Notes: a model not told the origin generated them from the sequence alone. DNA of 64,000 nt from Acridotheres tristis (GCA_037013685.1 CM072892.1:248001-312000); one strand, 5' to 3'; positions 49,436 through 61,985 are shown, numbered from the stretch's first letter. Translations and numbers: made by a program.

Positions 49436-51234
49436 TGTCCCTGGGGACAGAACACAGAGAACCCATCAGCCATGAGGAAACGGATAGCCCCTCCCTGTGG
49501 CTGCAGGAAGGAGAAAAAGGTGTTTTTGCCGTTTGTCAGGAGCTGGCTCTGTCCCTAGGATGAGCCTTAGGCTGTGCTTTGGGAGCCGACCTCATTGCTG
49601 CCAGGGAAATGAGGAAAAGAGGAGCAGGGACTGTTTGGGGAGGACATGGAAGTGCCAGGGAATGGAAAGGAGTTTGTTTCCTGCAGCTGGAACAGCCACA
49701 GCCCACGGGTGCTGCCCCACCACGGCTCCAGTGGGGTTAGAGGCACATCCCTGTGCTGGTGGGAGTCAGCAAGCACAGACTGTGCCAAGGACAGGCTGTG
49801 CCTCCTCTGTGCCCAGGTAAGAGCTCTGGCCAGTGGCACATGGCCTGGGATGCAAGATGGTTTGTGATCCCCTTTTTCCTTCTCCAGTAAGACATTTTAA
49901 TCCAACACCTTGCAGGGCTGGACACTTCCCCTGCTGGCCCTGCACTCTTGCATCCATGAACCCCTGCCAGCCCAAAGCTGTGTGCTGTGCCTGCCCTGGC
50001 ACGGCAGTGACAGTCCCCAGGGCAGGGAGCCGGGGGGCTGGGGTGTGTGCCCGGCCCACTGCAGCTCTCTGAGCACCGGGAAAAGTCTCCCTTTGGGATT
50101 CTGGCTGCTCTCAAGCACAGCAGGGATAAGTTCACACCCTTCTCCCTCCCAGTATTCCTGTTTATGCACGGACTCAGAGGAGGTGGGAGCAGCAGGCAGG
50201 GTTGGTGAAGGGACCTGCTCCTCCCTGGCTGCCTGAGCTCCATGAGCCATCACCCCTGGGCCCAATCCGACCTTTCCAGGCGTGCACATCATCCTCACCT
50301 CGGGCAGGGTTCTCAGGTCTGATGTTCCTGGGCAGCAGCTCCTGCTGCTCTCAGCCCTTGCCTTTGTGCATTTTCTCACATATGTACGATCAGATCCATG
50401 GGAACATCTCCTGATGACTGACTCTGTAATTTGCCTGTTTTCTCCTAGGGAAAAAAAACCACTTTACAGATTAACAATCAAGCTAACAGCTTCTGTTGTG
50501 GATATGAAAGAACATTACCCTTGTGGCACACTCGAGTCCTGCAGTTGTGTGACGCTGCTGTGGCAGACAGGCAGGGCAGGCTCTGCTCTGGCCTCGCTCA
50601 GATGCTTCTGAAATTAAATTTATTGTTCCTCAGAGAAAAGAAAACATATTTTTCCCCGTGCCAGATCAGAACCAAAGCTCTGTATTCCTCTGGGTCTTGT
50701 GGATGAAGCAAGGCTTGATTTCCAGCCTGTTTTCATTTGGGGAGCAGGGGGCAGCCTGGAGAAGACCAGCAGGTGCTGGGGTGCTGGGGAGGGTCCCCGA
50801 GGTTCTCTGGGGGGCTGTGGGCAGAGCCCAGAGCAGGAGGATGGAGCCCTGCCAGCCAGAGCTCTGCTGTGCGGGGTCACCTGTCTGCACGTCCTGGCTG
50901 GCTGGCAGGCACTCCTGCAGAAACGCCTCTGAGCTGCCTGTGCTGGCAGAGGTGGCACCGGGAAACCCTTCATGCTCTGCAAGTCCTCGTACACAGCGTC
51001 CCTGAGCTGCAGGGACAGGGATGGGGTCCCTGGCAGGGCATGGGCAGTGTCTGCTGCCTCCAGCAGCTCTGCAGGGAAACCAAACCCTGGCCAAACCCCT
51101 GGGAAAGCAGCTTGAACCACCCGGGATTTCCTGTCCTCCCCGTGGGGAAGGCACTCAGCAAGAGCCTCTCACGGGGTCTGAGCTCTTCCCCTCTCCACCT
51201 GCTCCAGCCATGCCCCTCAAGCCCTTTGCTGCAC
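49436..51234. other. unique non-coding sequence
   Basis: No repeat family recognised. Two overlapping open frames of 160-213 codons lack any family signature and are GC-driven. No exon supported. Confidence 0.45.
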
Positions 51235-51450
51235 CTCCCACTGCCCCAGGTGCCTCAACCCCAGTGTCCAGCCCGGCCTTGGGCACTGCCAGGGATCAGG
51301 GGCAGCCACAGCAAATCTGGGAATTCTGTGCCAGGGCCTGCCCACCCTGCCAGGGAAGAATTTCTTCCCAGTAGCTGATTTTAATCTACCCTCTTTCAGC
51401 TCAAATCTATTGAAATTCATCCCCTCTCACGTCTGTCTTTCCCCAGAAGG
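51235..51450 (-). mobile_element. CR1 LINE fragment
   Basis: CCCACTGCCCCAGGTGCC (degraded), then GGCCTTGGGCACTGCCAGGG, GGGCAGCCACAGCAAATCTG and GAAGAATTTCTTCCCAG, then TTAATCTACCCTCTTTCAGC. The 3' terminus is lost. Confidence 0.88.
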
Positions 51451-53649
51451 ATCAGATATCCTGAGCCATCGGTGCACTGGAAGCCTTGAACTCCACTCCT
51501 GAGCTCTTGGGCCAGGCTCGGTGCTGCAGCTTTTAGTCCTGAAGCAAACCTCACTTCCTTCAGCCTGGAGTACCCGGGAGTGCTTTTAGAAAGCTGAACA
51601 ATCTGATGGAAAGTCTTTTCTAGGCATTTTAAAACTGCTTTTTTGTTCCTTTAGTGCTGACACATCTCCAGAGGCTGTGTCTAGACGATTTAGTCTCTGC
51701 ACATCCTCACGGATGTGGTGGTGTGTCATCCTCCAGAAATCCTGGAAACATCACTTACCTCCAGCTCCCAAACCTGCTACTGCCACGGTCACACCTGCCA
51801 CCTGAGCTGCTGCTGGGCTTGGGGATCCCAAATCTCTCTGGCCCATTCTGCAGTCCTCCTGCCCCATGGGATGCAGGCAGGGTTTGGGCTTGGCATGATC
51901 CCTGAGGTTAAAAAGAAATTCATGTATCCTTGTCCATGAAAACACCGTGCAGAGAATGAAGGGCAGCATCAATAGCACTGCAGAAAGAATATCTTTAGGG
52001 AACAAAAGGATGTCTCAGTGAAGATACATGCACGGTATCACACGTGTCCAAAGGCACACGCTGGCCATTCCCAATTCCCCAGTTCATTTTCTCCAGGACA
52101 GGCACGGTGCTGCTGCTCGAGGCCTTTCCTTGCCCTGCCCTGCCCAGGCAGTGCCTCGTGCCTGTGTGATCCCGTTTTGGAGAGGCAGGGTGCTGCCTGT
52201 GCTCCCATACATCATCCTGTCCCCAGCCCAGTGTCCAGAGGGCAGAGGGAGGCAAGGAGCTGAGGGGAGGCTGCAGCCAGAGTTCAGTGCCTTGGCCCTG
52301 CCACAGCGTGTCCTTTTCCCTCCCCTTCCTTCCCACACTGATCTGCAGTTTTCTACACGGGCTGCAGGATGCAGATCCGTGACTGATCCCGGCCTTGCTC
52401 CCCAAGGCTGGGTGAGGAGCAGGAGGAGTTTATGGACCCCTGAGCATCTTTTGCTGGTAACACATCTGCTTTTACCTCTCTCTGCTGTTTCCCCTTGTTG
52501 ATCCCTGTGAGGAAGGGCAGAAGCTCTGTGTGTCTGACCCCTGCATTGCCCATGGGGACGGGCATTGGCATTTCTGAACTGAGCTTGAACTTTGCCTGGG
52601 GGTGCAGCCCCTGCCTGATGCCTCCCCGTGAGCCTGGCAGAGTCAGGATGCCCAGGCCGTGGACTGGAGAAGGGTGTGACCCTGGTACCCCCCTGGGGTG
52701 GTCAGCTATTGCTGCTTCCTCCCAGCTCTCAGCACTGATGAAAACAGAGGTCAAGGGGAAGAGGTAGAAGGGTTGGAGAAAGCAAACCTCGGGACCCACC
52801 CTTTGTCCCACCCTTCAGGGTTCTCCTCCACACCTGGAAGTGCTCAAGGCCAGGATTCTGTGGTTTTGGGAAGAGGGGAGGGGTTGGGTTCCTGTCCTAG
52901 ACCCCAGGAAAAGGGGAGGGAACTGCAGCAGCACAGGAGTGCTCATTGCAGGAATTGCAGAGGTGGGGATGGGCTCCCTGCCTCGGGAACAGGGATTTGG
53001 CAGTGCTGGCCAAAGGACCCCACGTGTGGACACATGGGCTGGGCTCACCAGCAGCCAGAGGCTTTCCCTGGCAGGGAACACGGATTATTAAACCTCAGCC
53101 AGTATTCGCTGTGGTCCCTTTCTTTCATCAACTCTCTTCTCCAATATTATGTTTTCTGTTCTTTGGGGAAAGCAGTGCTCTATTTAATAAGAAGAAGGAG
53201 TTGCTTCAGTACACCTGAGAATTGATGATTGACTCAGACTTTTTTAATAATTCAGCTGCAAGACAGGCCCTGAGTACTCACAGCACCCAGAGAATGTCCT
53301 GGAGGGGAAAAGAGAGTTGCAAGGTTTTGCTGCTGAGTGCTGGGGGCTGGGAACAAACCCACCTGTCTGTCCTGAAAAAAGGTGGCTCCACCTGGGAATC
53401 AGCTCAGTTACTGCCCTGGAGCAAAGCAGGGAGGAGAGTGAAGCCGGTGGGTGAAACACCCACCAGAGAGCAGAGACTGGTCCCAGGGATGCCTTCATGG
53501 AGTGCCTCCACCACGAAGGGCTTGAAGTGACACCAGAGGCAGCAGATTTCCTCTGAGGGCTGGCTCCTAGGTTGAGCTTGGCTTAGGGATGTGGAGCTTT
53601 GTGAGCAGCAGGAGAAGCCTTGTATTCAAGGCTGTGTCCTGCCCCTGTC
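51451..53649. other. unique non-coding sequence
   Basis: No repeat family or exon recognised over about 2.2 kb. Open frames up to 175 codons carry no recognisable motif. Confidence 0.45.
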
Positions 53650-54273
53650 CTGGCTGGTTCTGGGCTGGTTCTGGGCTGGTTCTGGGCTGGTTCTGGGCTG
53701 GTTCTGGGCTGGCTCTGGGCTGGTTCTGGGCTGGTTCCTGGGCTGGTTCTGGGCTGGTTCTGGGCTGGTTCTGGGCTGGTTCTTGGGCTGGGTCCTGGGC
53801 TGGTTCTGGGCTGGTTCTGGGCTGGTTCTTGGGCTGGGTCCTGGGCTGGTTCCTGGGCTGGTTCCTGGGCTGGTTCCTGGGCTGGTTCCTGGGCTGGTTC
53901 TGGGCTGGCTCTGGGCTGGTTCTGGGCTGGTTCTTGGGCTGGGTCCTGGGCTGGTCCTGGGCTGGTTCTGGGCTGGTTCCTGGGCTGGTTCCTGGGCTGG
54001 CTCTGGGCTGGCTCTGGGCTGGTTCTTGGGCTGGGTCCTGGGCTGGGTCCTGGGCTGGCTCTGGGCTGGTTCTGGGCTGGTTCTGGGCTGGTTCCTGGGC
54101 TGGTTCTGGGCTGGTTCTGGGCTGGTTCCTGGGCTGGTTCCTGGGCTGGCTCTGGGCTGGCTCTGGGCTGGCTCTGGGCTGGTTCTGGGCTGGTTCTGGG
54201 CTGGTTGCTGGGCTGGTTCCTGGGCTGGTTCTGGGCTGGTTCCTGGGCTGGTTCTGGGCTGGTTCCTGGGCTA
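53650..54273. repeat. 11/12-bp minisatellite, GGTTCTGGGCT
   Basis: About 55 units of GGTTCTGGGCT (11 bp), GGTTCCTGGGCT and GGTTCTTGGGCT (12 bp), GGCTCTGGGCT and GGGTCCTGGGCT. The same order of variant units (TTCTTGGGCTGGGTCCTGGG) recurs four times, indicating block duplication. Frames of 227-292 codons (Gly/Leu/Trp-rich plus, Pro/Glu/Gln-rich minus) are artefacts. Confidence 0.98.
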
Positions 54274-57200
54274 ACTCTGGCCAGAGCAGAAGAGACCAGG
54301 GTGAGGGTTAGTGTCACATCCCCCAGTGGCACTTGGCACGAGCAGCGTCCCAAGGAAGGACACAAGGCACGTCTGACAGGCACCTTTCCCCTCAGCACCC
54401 CCTCTCCGGGGCCAGCCTGCAGCAGTGCTTGGGTGCTGATCCAGCGGCAGGAGATGAGCATCCCCTCAGCTCGGGGAGAGCTTTGAGCAGCACGAATTCC
54501 CTATGCTGGCCAGGCCTGAAGGAAAGCCCCGTCCCCAGCTCAGGTCCATGTGCCGAGGGTGTGAGTGTCCTGCTGCTCCTGATGCTCAACACGGGCTCTC
54601 AAAAAGGACAGCGAGGCTCCTGCTGACCTGTGCAGCTTCGGGCTGGCACATTCACAGGAATTGCAGAGGCGAGGCAGCCCGCAGGGCTGGGAGGCACAGC
54701 GAGGCACTGAGCAGGTGGTGCTGGGGGCAGGCTCCTGGTGACCACCACAGACACAGGAATGTTCTTCTGGGTGCCTTGGGGACACCAGCACGAGCTGCCA
54801 ACCAGGGGGATTGGCAATCTGCAGCAGCACACGAGGAAAACAAGGATGGATGTTTCAGAAGTGCAATGGAGTGGATGCATCCTGAAGAATTAGGGGAAAA
54901 TGTTTGTTTTATCCTTTCTGACATTAGCAGCACAAGCATACACACACCCCCCAAAGCCATTAGTTTGCAGGAATTTGTTTCTCATCCTAGTTTTTTCACA
55001 GGTTTTGAGTTTCTTTCAGTGTTCTCTTAAGTCCCTGGCAAAATTTCCCTGGAGTTCAGCAATAAATTAGAGCTTTTATGAATTACACACTCTGACACCT
55101 CCTCGGAGAAATAAAACATTAGTGGGAGCCAGGGCTGTGCTGGGGCCGCCAAGAGCTCAGAGAATTCCTCACTCCACCATCACTGCAGCTGCCAAATGCA
55201 GCCAGTGATCAATAGCAGACCTTGTGAATCGCCCAGACTGCTGGGGTTTTACTCTTTCTGCTGCAAGATTTTACACTGCAGCCCCATGCACTCTTTCTAG
55301 TGCATTGGAAAAAAAAAAAAAAAAGTGCATTTGCAGTGCAGAAAAAAACAAGGTTACAACAACACCAAGACATGATTGTCTGTGGCAAAGAGTCACACAG
55401 TTTGCATTAACATGGGCGTTAAAATGTTACATTTTTTACCCTTCTGTTGGTAAGTATTGAGTTTGTACTCAGGACACTCAAACAGATGTCAGCCCCAAAG
55501 TTACAATGAACAAATCTGGGCAGGTGGAGGGACTCAGTGGGACACACTTTGTTTGTTCTCCTTTGGTTTTCCTTCCACAGGGGCTGCTCCTGGCCCAGTA
55601 AAGGCTGACATTTGGTCACAAGGAAAAATGCCTGGAAGGTAACACTGGAGCAGCTCTGCCAGGGAAGGGAAAGTCTGAAGGAAATGACATTTTGGATTTG
55701 TTTCAGGGGCTCTGAAGGAACTCACTGACCCTTTACTGCTGATGCTGATGCTGGCCTTCATCCCCACTGAGCTGTGGCTCTTTTCCTTCCTGCAGAGCTC
55801 CTGTCGAGGTAACCCAGAAGAAAAGGAGTCAGGATCTGGTTGCCTTGGTAGCCTTTGCATTTTGCTCTGCCTGGTTGGGCTTTTCTGGGCAGTTCCCATC
55901 AGTTGTTCTGCCCTCAGGCCAACACTGCACACTGCAGTTACATCTGCCCAGCTCCACGGCTGATCCTGGAACAGCCTGAAAGCAGAATCCTGCCGGGAAG
56001 GGCTGGGCTGAGCAGGTGAGGAAGCCCAGGTGTGGTGACACGGCAGCAGGGAGGCAAAGGGACAGGTGGCAGAGCAGAACCTGCCACTGCTTTGGGGAGC
56101 CACAGCAATCACCAGATGTCACTGAAAAACATCAGCGACCGAAAGAGCTTTGCCAGCACAAAAAGGGATTATTCAGCATTCCACCAGGACGTGTCACTGC
56201 AATAGCCACACAGATCTACCACCACAAAGTTTCTACACAGCAGTGCAGGACAGCAGCAGTGTTCTCCTCATTCCTGCTGCTTTGAGGGCTGTGCAGAGCA
56301 GATGGGTGTGAGAAAAAAACATTCCTTCTGTCATCTGTGACTCGGACACATGCAAAGATGTAAGAAAAAAACAGTTTGTGTGTTAATCCTAGGACTGTCC
56401 CAAATGTTCCCTGACCTTTTGGTGGCTTTAACAACCTGACATTTGGACAGTCCCGAAACACACGAGCAAAAATCCAACGTGTCAACCCAGAGCAGCCCAG
56501 AGCTGGTGCCAGCACAGGGGCAGGGGCTGAGACAGGGAAGGGTGGCTCAGCAAAATCATCCTTGCCCAGCCCTTTTCCCTCCTGACTCACAGGAATGTGC
56601 CTTTGGTGGTGGAAAGAGCAATTCCAGCTGCCCTGGAGACAAGAGAGATCCCCACACTGAGCAGATCCACCCGGGACTCTGCCAGGGGCACCAAACATCC
56701 CGGGCAGCTGAACTGTGTGGGAGGGCACAGGGCATGTCCTGGGCATCCCCTGGCACAGGGGCTGGCATCTCCTGCAGGGGTGACCTGCCCTGCCCTGGCA
56801 CAGCCCAGCAGCACCCATGGCTGGGCACCCATGGGCTCTTGGCTGCAGCTCCCCCTCACCAAGGGTGCAGAGAGCACGGCTCCAAAGCCTGCAGCCTCTA
56901 CAATGTTCAGTGAGTTTTGGTAAACTTCAGAATTTCGCCTCCAGCTCTCTCCCTGCTCAGCCTGTTTGATGATTTCTTCAGCTATTTGTGCAGACAACTG
57001 CACACCCATTTCTCCCACAGCCCCACCTCAGTTTCTCCTTTCTTTCTCATCCTTCTGACAGCTTGACACATTCTGCCTTTGCCCCTCGGTTCTGAGGGGC
57101 TCTGAGCCTGCCTTTAACCCTGTGTGTGCTGCTGGAGCCCGGCCCTGCCCAGCTCTGAGCCCAGCTCTGCTCACAGGTCTGGTGAGCCTCTGGAGCTGCA

Positions 57201-57691
57201 GGGTCCAGCACTGCTGGGCTGCTCACAGGTCAGGTCACTCAGCTGGTGTTTGTCCTTACCTGGAAGGTAAAAATCTCTGGGGATCCTCTGGGTTTGTGAC
57301 TGACACGACAAAAGGCTTTATTACAATCAAAGGCCCCGTGGCATTTTCGAATATCTAAGGATATTGTTAATAACATTATCAAGAACCTGCTGAACATATT
57401 CTTTCTGGGGGATTCTGTTGGTGAAAGAGCTGGGTTTTGGTTTTTTCTTTTTAATGAGGGGCCAAGTCTCTGGACACTGACACACATCCTCTGAGCCTTG
57501 CTGTGAGCAGGAATGCCAGCCAGCTGCAGTGCTGGAGCCTCCATCCAGAGCTCCAGCCTTGTGGAGCACTCCACAGTGTGGGAGATGGAGTTACCACGGG
57601 CAAATCGGAGCAGGGAGCACAGCTCTCCGTGATTGTCTGCCACAGGCTTGGTCCAACCAGGCTCTCCTGGTCCCTGCATCCCTGCAGGACG
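54274..57691. other. unique non-coding sequence
   Basis: About 3.4 kb without a repeat family, apart from a 16-base A-run near 55310. A strong acceptor-like site (TTCTCCTTTGGTTTTCCTTCCACAG, ending about 55580) has no convincing exon behind it. No gene supported. Confidence 0.45.
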
Positions 57692-58034
57692 GGGTTCTGG
57701 GTTCCTGGGTTCCTGGGTTCTGGGTTCCTGGGTTCTGGGTTCTGAGTTCCTGGATTCTGGGTTCCTGGGTTCTGGGTTCTGGGTTCCTGGATTCTGAGTT
57801 CCTGGGTTCTGGGTTCCTGAGTTCCTGGGTTCTGGGTCCCTGGGTTCCTGGGTTCCTGAGTTCTGGGTTCCTGGATTCTGAGTTCCTGGGTTCTGAGTTC
57901 CTGGGTCCCTGGGTTCTGGGTCCCTGGGTTCTGGGTCCCTGGGTTCTGGGTCCCTGGGTTCTGGGTTCTGGGTTCCTGGGTTCTGGGTTCCTGGGTTCTG
58001 GGTTCTGGGTTCTGGGTTCTGGGTTCTGAGTTCC
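57692..58034. repeat. 7/8-bp minisatellite, GGGTTCT / GGGTTCCT
   Basis: About 45 units: GGGTTCT, GGGTTCCT, GGGTCCCT and GAGTTCCT. The stretch 57905-57960 repeats GGGTCCCTGGGTTCT four times. The right end (57995-58028) is a pure run of GGGTTCT with regular G3 tracts, matching the G-quadruplex consensus. Not telomeric (no TTAGGG). Confidence 0.97.
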
Positions 58035-58117
58035 CAGCCAGGACACGGGTTCTGAGGGGCCATGTCCTGCGGGGGATGCTGCCAGCACACACAGCCTGTG
58101 GGCTCAGCACTGAGCCA

Positions 58118-58165
58118 GCTCCTCCTGGGCTCCTCCTGGGCTCCTCCTGGGCTCCTCCTGGGCTC
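58118..58165. repeat. 12-bp repeat, GCTCCTCCTGGG
   Basis: Four identical units, no variation. Confidence 0.94.
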
Positions 58166-59580
58166 CCACAGCCCCGGGCAGGGCAGCAGCTCCTCCTCAG
58201 GAGAGGGACTGTGACACATCACAGCTCCCACAGCCTTCATCCACTCTGCCCTCTCCTGATCCACGAGGTCCCTTGGGAGACAGAGACAGGAACATTCGTT
58301 AGCTGGGACTCACTTTGTCAGTCGTGATCTTATCCTGACAGCTTTCTGCTTGAAAAGCAATTTTAGTTTCAATCACAATGAATAAAATAACAGGTTTAAC
58401 ATTTGGAAAGCTCATTACTGAAAACTTTATAAAACTTAAGGCTAACAAGGCTGAATTATTGCTTGAAAGAGCAAATTTTTCTGTTAAAAATACAGACATG
58501 AAAAGATTTATAGTATGTAACCCAGTTATGATTTTGAAGTACACATTGATATTCTACACTCCTCTTTTTTCCCCGAGTCTCTTCTTTTTCACATATCAGT
58601 GCATCCAGCTAAGCACAATGTCATTAGCACAGAGCATTTAGCAAAGACACTGCTCTGGGGATGGATCGAGCAGGCTCTGGGAGCCCTCCCCTGCAGATGA
58701 CACTGCCTGCCTGCATTCCCCAAAGCACAACAAAGAGGATTGCATTTTGATGAGTTTCATTTCCGTGTGGGGAGGAAGAGCACAGAGCTGCGGGTGATGT
58801 CAGCTGGGTCTGCACTGATGCACAGCCCGGCCAGGGCTCACCCTCCCACAGCACACTGCAGCTCGTTTATTTATTGATTCATTGATTTATTCATTGGTCA
58901 GCTCACAAGCAGAGTCCTTACCCAGCAGCTCCTGCACAACCTCCAAACCCCACCTCCAACACATCCAAGCACCCAGGTCATGCCCCACGCCCCAGGAGTG
59001 CTGTGCTCTGCCCCACAGCACACAAAAGCTGCTGATGTGCCCCACACGACATGGAAAGATGAAAACCTGCTCATGACCCTGCCTTGCCTTTTGGGCTGTG
59101 GGGAGCACAAGCCCTCCAGCCTGGTTTGGCTGGCCATCATTCACATCAGCAAGGCACACACAGCATATTTTGTTTGTTTTCCTCTCTAAACACACAGAGA
59201 AATATTGTGGCTGTGAAAACTCGATCTATGTTCTGGAAAAGCAAGGGCTCTGGTGCCTAGTTTGCCCAGAAATGTGCTTAAATATTGATAATTTAATGAT
59301 GCATTCTTCAGAGTGCCCCATTTTCCCAGAGCCTCGTTTTTAAAGGCTGGCTCTAAAGGGCATTGGGGGAGCTGGAACTGCAGCATGGAGCCCCTGGCAG
59401 AGGGCAGATTTTGGTAGGAGCACAGTCAGTGCTGCAGGGCCCCTCACAGAGCAGCTCCCAGAGCCCCCAGACTCTTCTGGCCTCTGCACAGAGCATCTGG
59501 GCCTGGGGAAAGCCCTGGCACTGTCCTGCTCCACATCCTCCTCTCTGGAATGGAGAGACATGGATGGGATGGATGGACAA
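58166..59580. other. unique sequence, AT-rich on the left
   Basis: AT-rich and repeat-free at about 58320-58640. A TTTATTTATTGATTCATTGA run lies near 58867. No exon supported. Confidence 0.45.
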
Positions 59581-59672
59581 AGGGGGCAGGGAGAGGTGGG
59601 ATATTGGGAGGGAATTCTTGGCTGGGAGGGTGCTGGGACCCTGGCACAGGTGCCCAGAGCTCCCTCCCCTGT
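59581..59672 (+). mobile_element. CR1 LINE fragment, truncated
   Basis: GGTGGGATATTGGGAGGGAA, TTCTTGGCTGGGAGGGTGCT and GACCCTGGCACAGGTGCCCA match the region internal to the CR1 3' end. The match stops about 25 bp before the TTCTC microsatellite, and the expected downstream CR1 blocks do not reappear beyond it. Confidence 0.78.
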
Positions 59673-59697
59673 CCTGCACAGGAGCAGCTCCCCCAGG

Positions 59698-59896
59698 CTT
59701 CTCTTCTCTTCTCTTCTCTTCTCTTCTCTTCTCTCTTCTCTTCTCTTCTCTTCTCTTCTCTTCTCTTCTCTTCTCTTCTCTTCTCTTCTCTTCTCTTCTC
59801 TTCTCTTCTCTTCTCTTCTCTTCTCTTCTCTTCTCTTCTCTTCTCTTCTCTTCTCCTCTCTTCTCCTCTCCTCTCCTCTCCTCTCCTCTCCTCTCC
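59698..59896. repeat. pentanucleotide microsatellite, CTTCT then CTCCT
   Basis: About forty units, homopyrimidine on the plus strand. One unit lost bases near 59731. The last 40 bp switch to CTCCT, showing a variant spreading from the right end. H-DNA is possible. Confidence 0.97.
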
Positions 59897-61519
59897 CTTT
59901 TATTGCCCCAGGTGGGGTCAGGTGCACCCACAGGAGTTTCCAGTTGTGTCCCTGCTCCTTGGCAGGAGCTCAGTCCCTGCTCTGCTGCTCTGGCCATCAC
60001 CAGCCCCTGGGGCAGGACACTGCAGCCACAGCCCAGAGCCACAGTTACAGACAAACATCCACAGACTATTGGTACTAAAACTTTCTACCTGTTACTGGAT
60101 GGGTATGAGGTGTTAAAATAATCTCATTTTTTATAACATAGCTCTGCATTCTCCCTGGACAGAAATTCCTGTAGTCCTGTTGAAATGGATGTGCAGGTAC
60201 TGGCCTTAGCAAATGGATGTACTTGGATTAAGATGGAGTTTTTCTCTTTGCCAAAATACAAAGGTTTGTTTGTTTGGGTCTTATTGCTGGCTTGTCCCCT
60301 GAGTTAATCACAGCTTTGTATCTTAGACACTAAAAGCATTCTCATTTTTGAGCTCACTAGCTAATGCTCATCGTCTATTTGGCTTTTTTGTTTGTTTGTT
60401 TTATGTGTTGAACTCAGACCCAGGGAGACAGAATTGCAAAGGGCACTTCTGCTGCGGGTGTGAGGAGTCCCAGGCATTTCAGTAGCAAATTTAAACCACA
60501 GGTATTAAACAGAGCATCCACAAAGTCGGAACAGACTGTGCCCCAGAACAGCAGAAATTAAAGAGTTTATTCAGGAATTGTGTGATAATAGCTTGGAGGA
60601 AAGAAAAATCATCTTTTAATTAAATACATCTGATGTGCTTATAAAGCAAGAGGTGAATACTTGAAGAGGTGTTTAAACACTAAAACAAACAAAACAAACA
60701 AACAAACAAAAAACCAGAACAAAACAAGCAACTTTTTCTCAGGTGAGATAGCAAACATAACACTGGAGTGGCCAGGATTTCCCAGGCCGTGGCAGTGGCC
60801 AGCAGCTGCTCAGGGCTGTTGGAGTGTGTGGTTTATTTGTTTCTTGGCAAGGGCATGTTCTGGTTTGGGCACTGACACAGCAGAGTGGCAGGGGCTGTCA
60901 CAGCACGGGATGTGTTAGCTAACACAGCTACCAGAGCTATTGCCTCTCCTGCACGGACACACCATGGATGGAATGGAAACCCCCGGCCTGTGGTGGGTGG
61001 GAAAGCCCTGAAATCCATGGCCTTGGCCTTGAGAAGTGACTGTAAAAGCTTTGTATTGCAGATCCAGAATTCCTTTGCTTCAGCTCATGTTTCAATTCTG
61101 GTCAAAGCAAAAACCCAGCAAACATAACCCAAAATCCTCCCCAGAGAACAGCCCAGCCCCTGGAGCAAGCCAGAGCACTTCTCCCCTCCCACCACAAGCA
61201 CAGTAAGGAATTCAGTGGATCAGTTGTGCTGTAAAGAGGAAATCAGATGATCCCTTTTCCACTGTTTTCCTCACTCCCTGTGAGGGGTTTGGAGCCTGGA
61301 TCCCGAGCTGGGATCCTGGTGTGGCTGCTGGGCACAGCTCCTGCTCCTGGCTCAGCTCTGTCCTGGCACTGCTGACCTCGAGCTGCACCAACAGCAGCCA
61401 AGCTGCAGCTTTGATTCATTTGTGTTCAACAACTTCAGCAGTAATGGAAGGAAATACTGCAAATAAAGCCTCGAGTTGTTTCCACGGGGCTGGTTTAAGG
61501 CAGCTCTGCTGATACCACT
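59897..61519. other. unique sequence with AT-rich island
   Basis: AT-rich at about 60055-60760, including an AAACAAACAAAC run near 60685-60715. No exon or RNA gene recognised. Confidence 0.45.
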
Positions 61520-61609
61520 GCCCCTGTCCCCTGTCCCCAGCCCTGTCCCCAGCCCTGTCCCTAGCCCTGTCCCCAGCCCTGGCACAGCCCTGGCACAGCC
61601 CTGGCACAG
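61520..61609. repeat. 12-bp then 11-bp repeats, CCCTGTCCCCAG and CCCTGGCACAG
   Basis: About five CCCTGTCCCCAG units pass into three CCCTGGCACAG units sharing the CCCTG start. A two-stage array. Confidence 0.92.
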
Positions 61610-61737
61610 GGAGGGAGGAGCTGCCCTGGCTCCATCTGCTCCTGCAGAGTCACCCCTGGGGGTGCCAGGTGAGCCACCTGTCCCTTCTGGCTGTCACCAG
61701 CTGCCTGACACTGAGCTGTACAGGAACTCCTAACACA

Positions 61738-61985
61738 GCAGAATCCCAGAAGGATTTGGGTTGGAAAGGGTAAAATCCCACCCATCCCAGCCCTGCCGTG
61801 GCAGGGACACCTCCCACTGTCCCAATGTCCAACCTGGCCTTGGGCACTGCCAGGGATCCAGGGGCAGCCACAGCTGCTCTGGCAATTCCAGCCCAGCCAG
61901 GAATTCCCAATTCCCAACATCCCATCCATCCCTGCCCTCTGGCACTGGGAGCCATTCCCTGTGTCCTGGCCCTCCATCCCTTGTG
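61738..61985 (-). mobile_element. CR1 LINE fragment, songbird-type variant
   Basis: GCAGAATCCCAGAAGGATTT (degraded terminus), GGGTTGGAAAGGGTAAAATC, CCGTGGCAGGGACACCTCCC, CAACCTGGCCTTGGGCACTG, CCAGGGATCCAGGGGCAGCC and GCCCTCTGGCACTGGGAGCC. Nearly the exact complement of the copy at 19625. Confidence 0.94.

Noticed and set aside
53583..54486. Trp/Gly-rich or Pro/Gln/Glu-rich repeat protein
   Set aside because: Direct translation of the 11/12-bp array.
55545..55640. Exon after the acceptor ending near 55580
   Set aside because: Stops follow quickly and no donor or family signature is present.
57692..58034. Interstitial telomere repeat
   Set aside because: The unit is GGGTTCT/GGGTTCCT, not TTAGGG; only the G-run spacing is similar.
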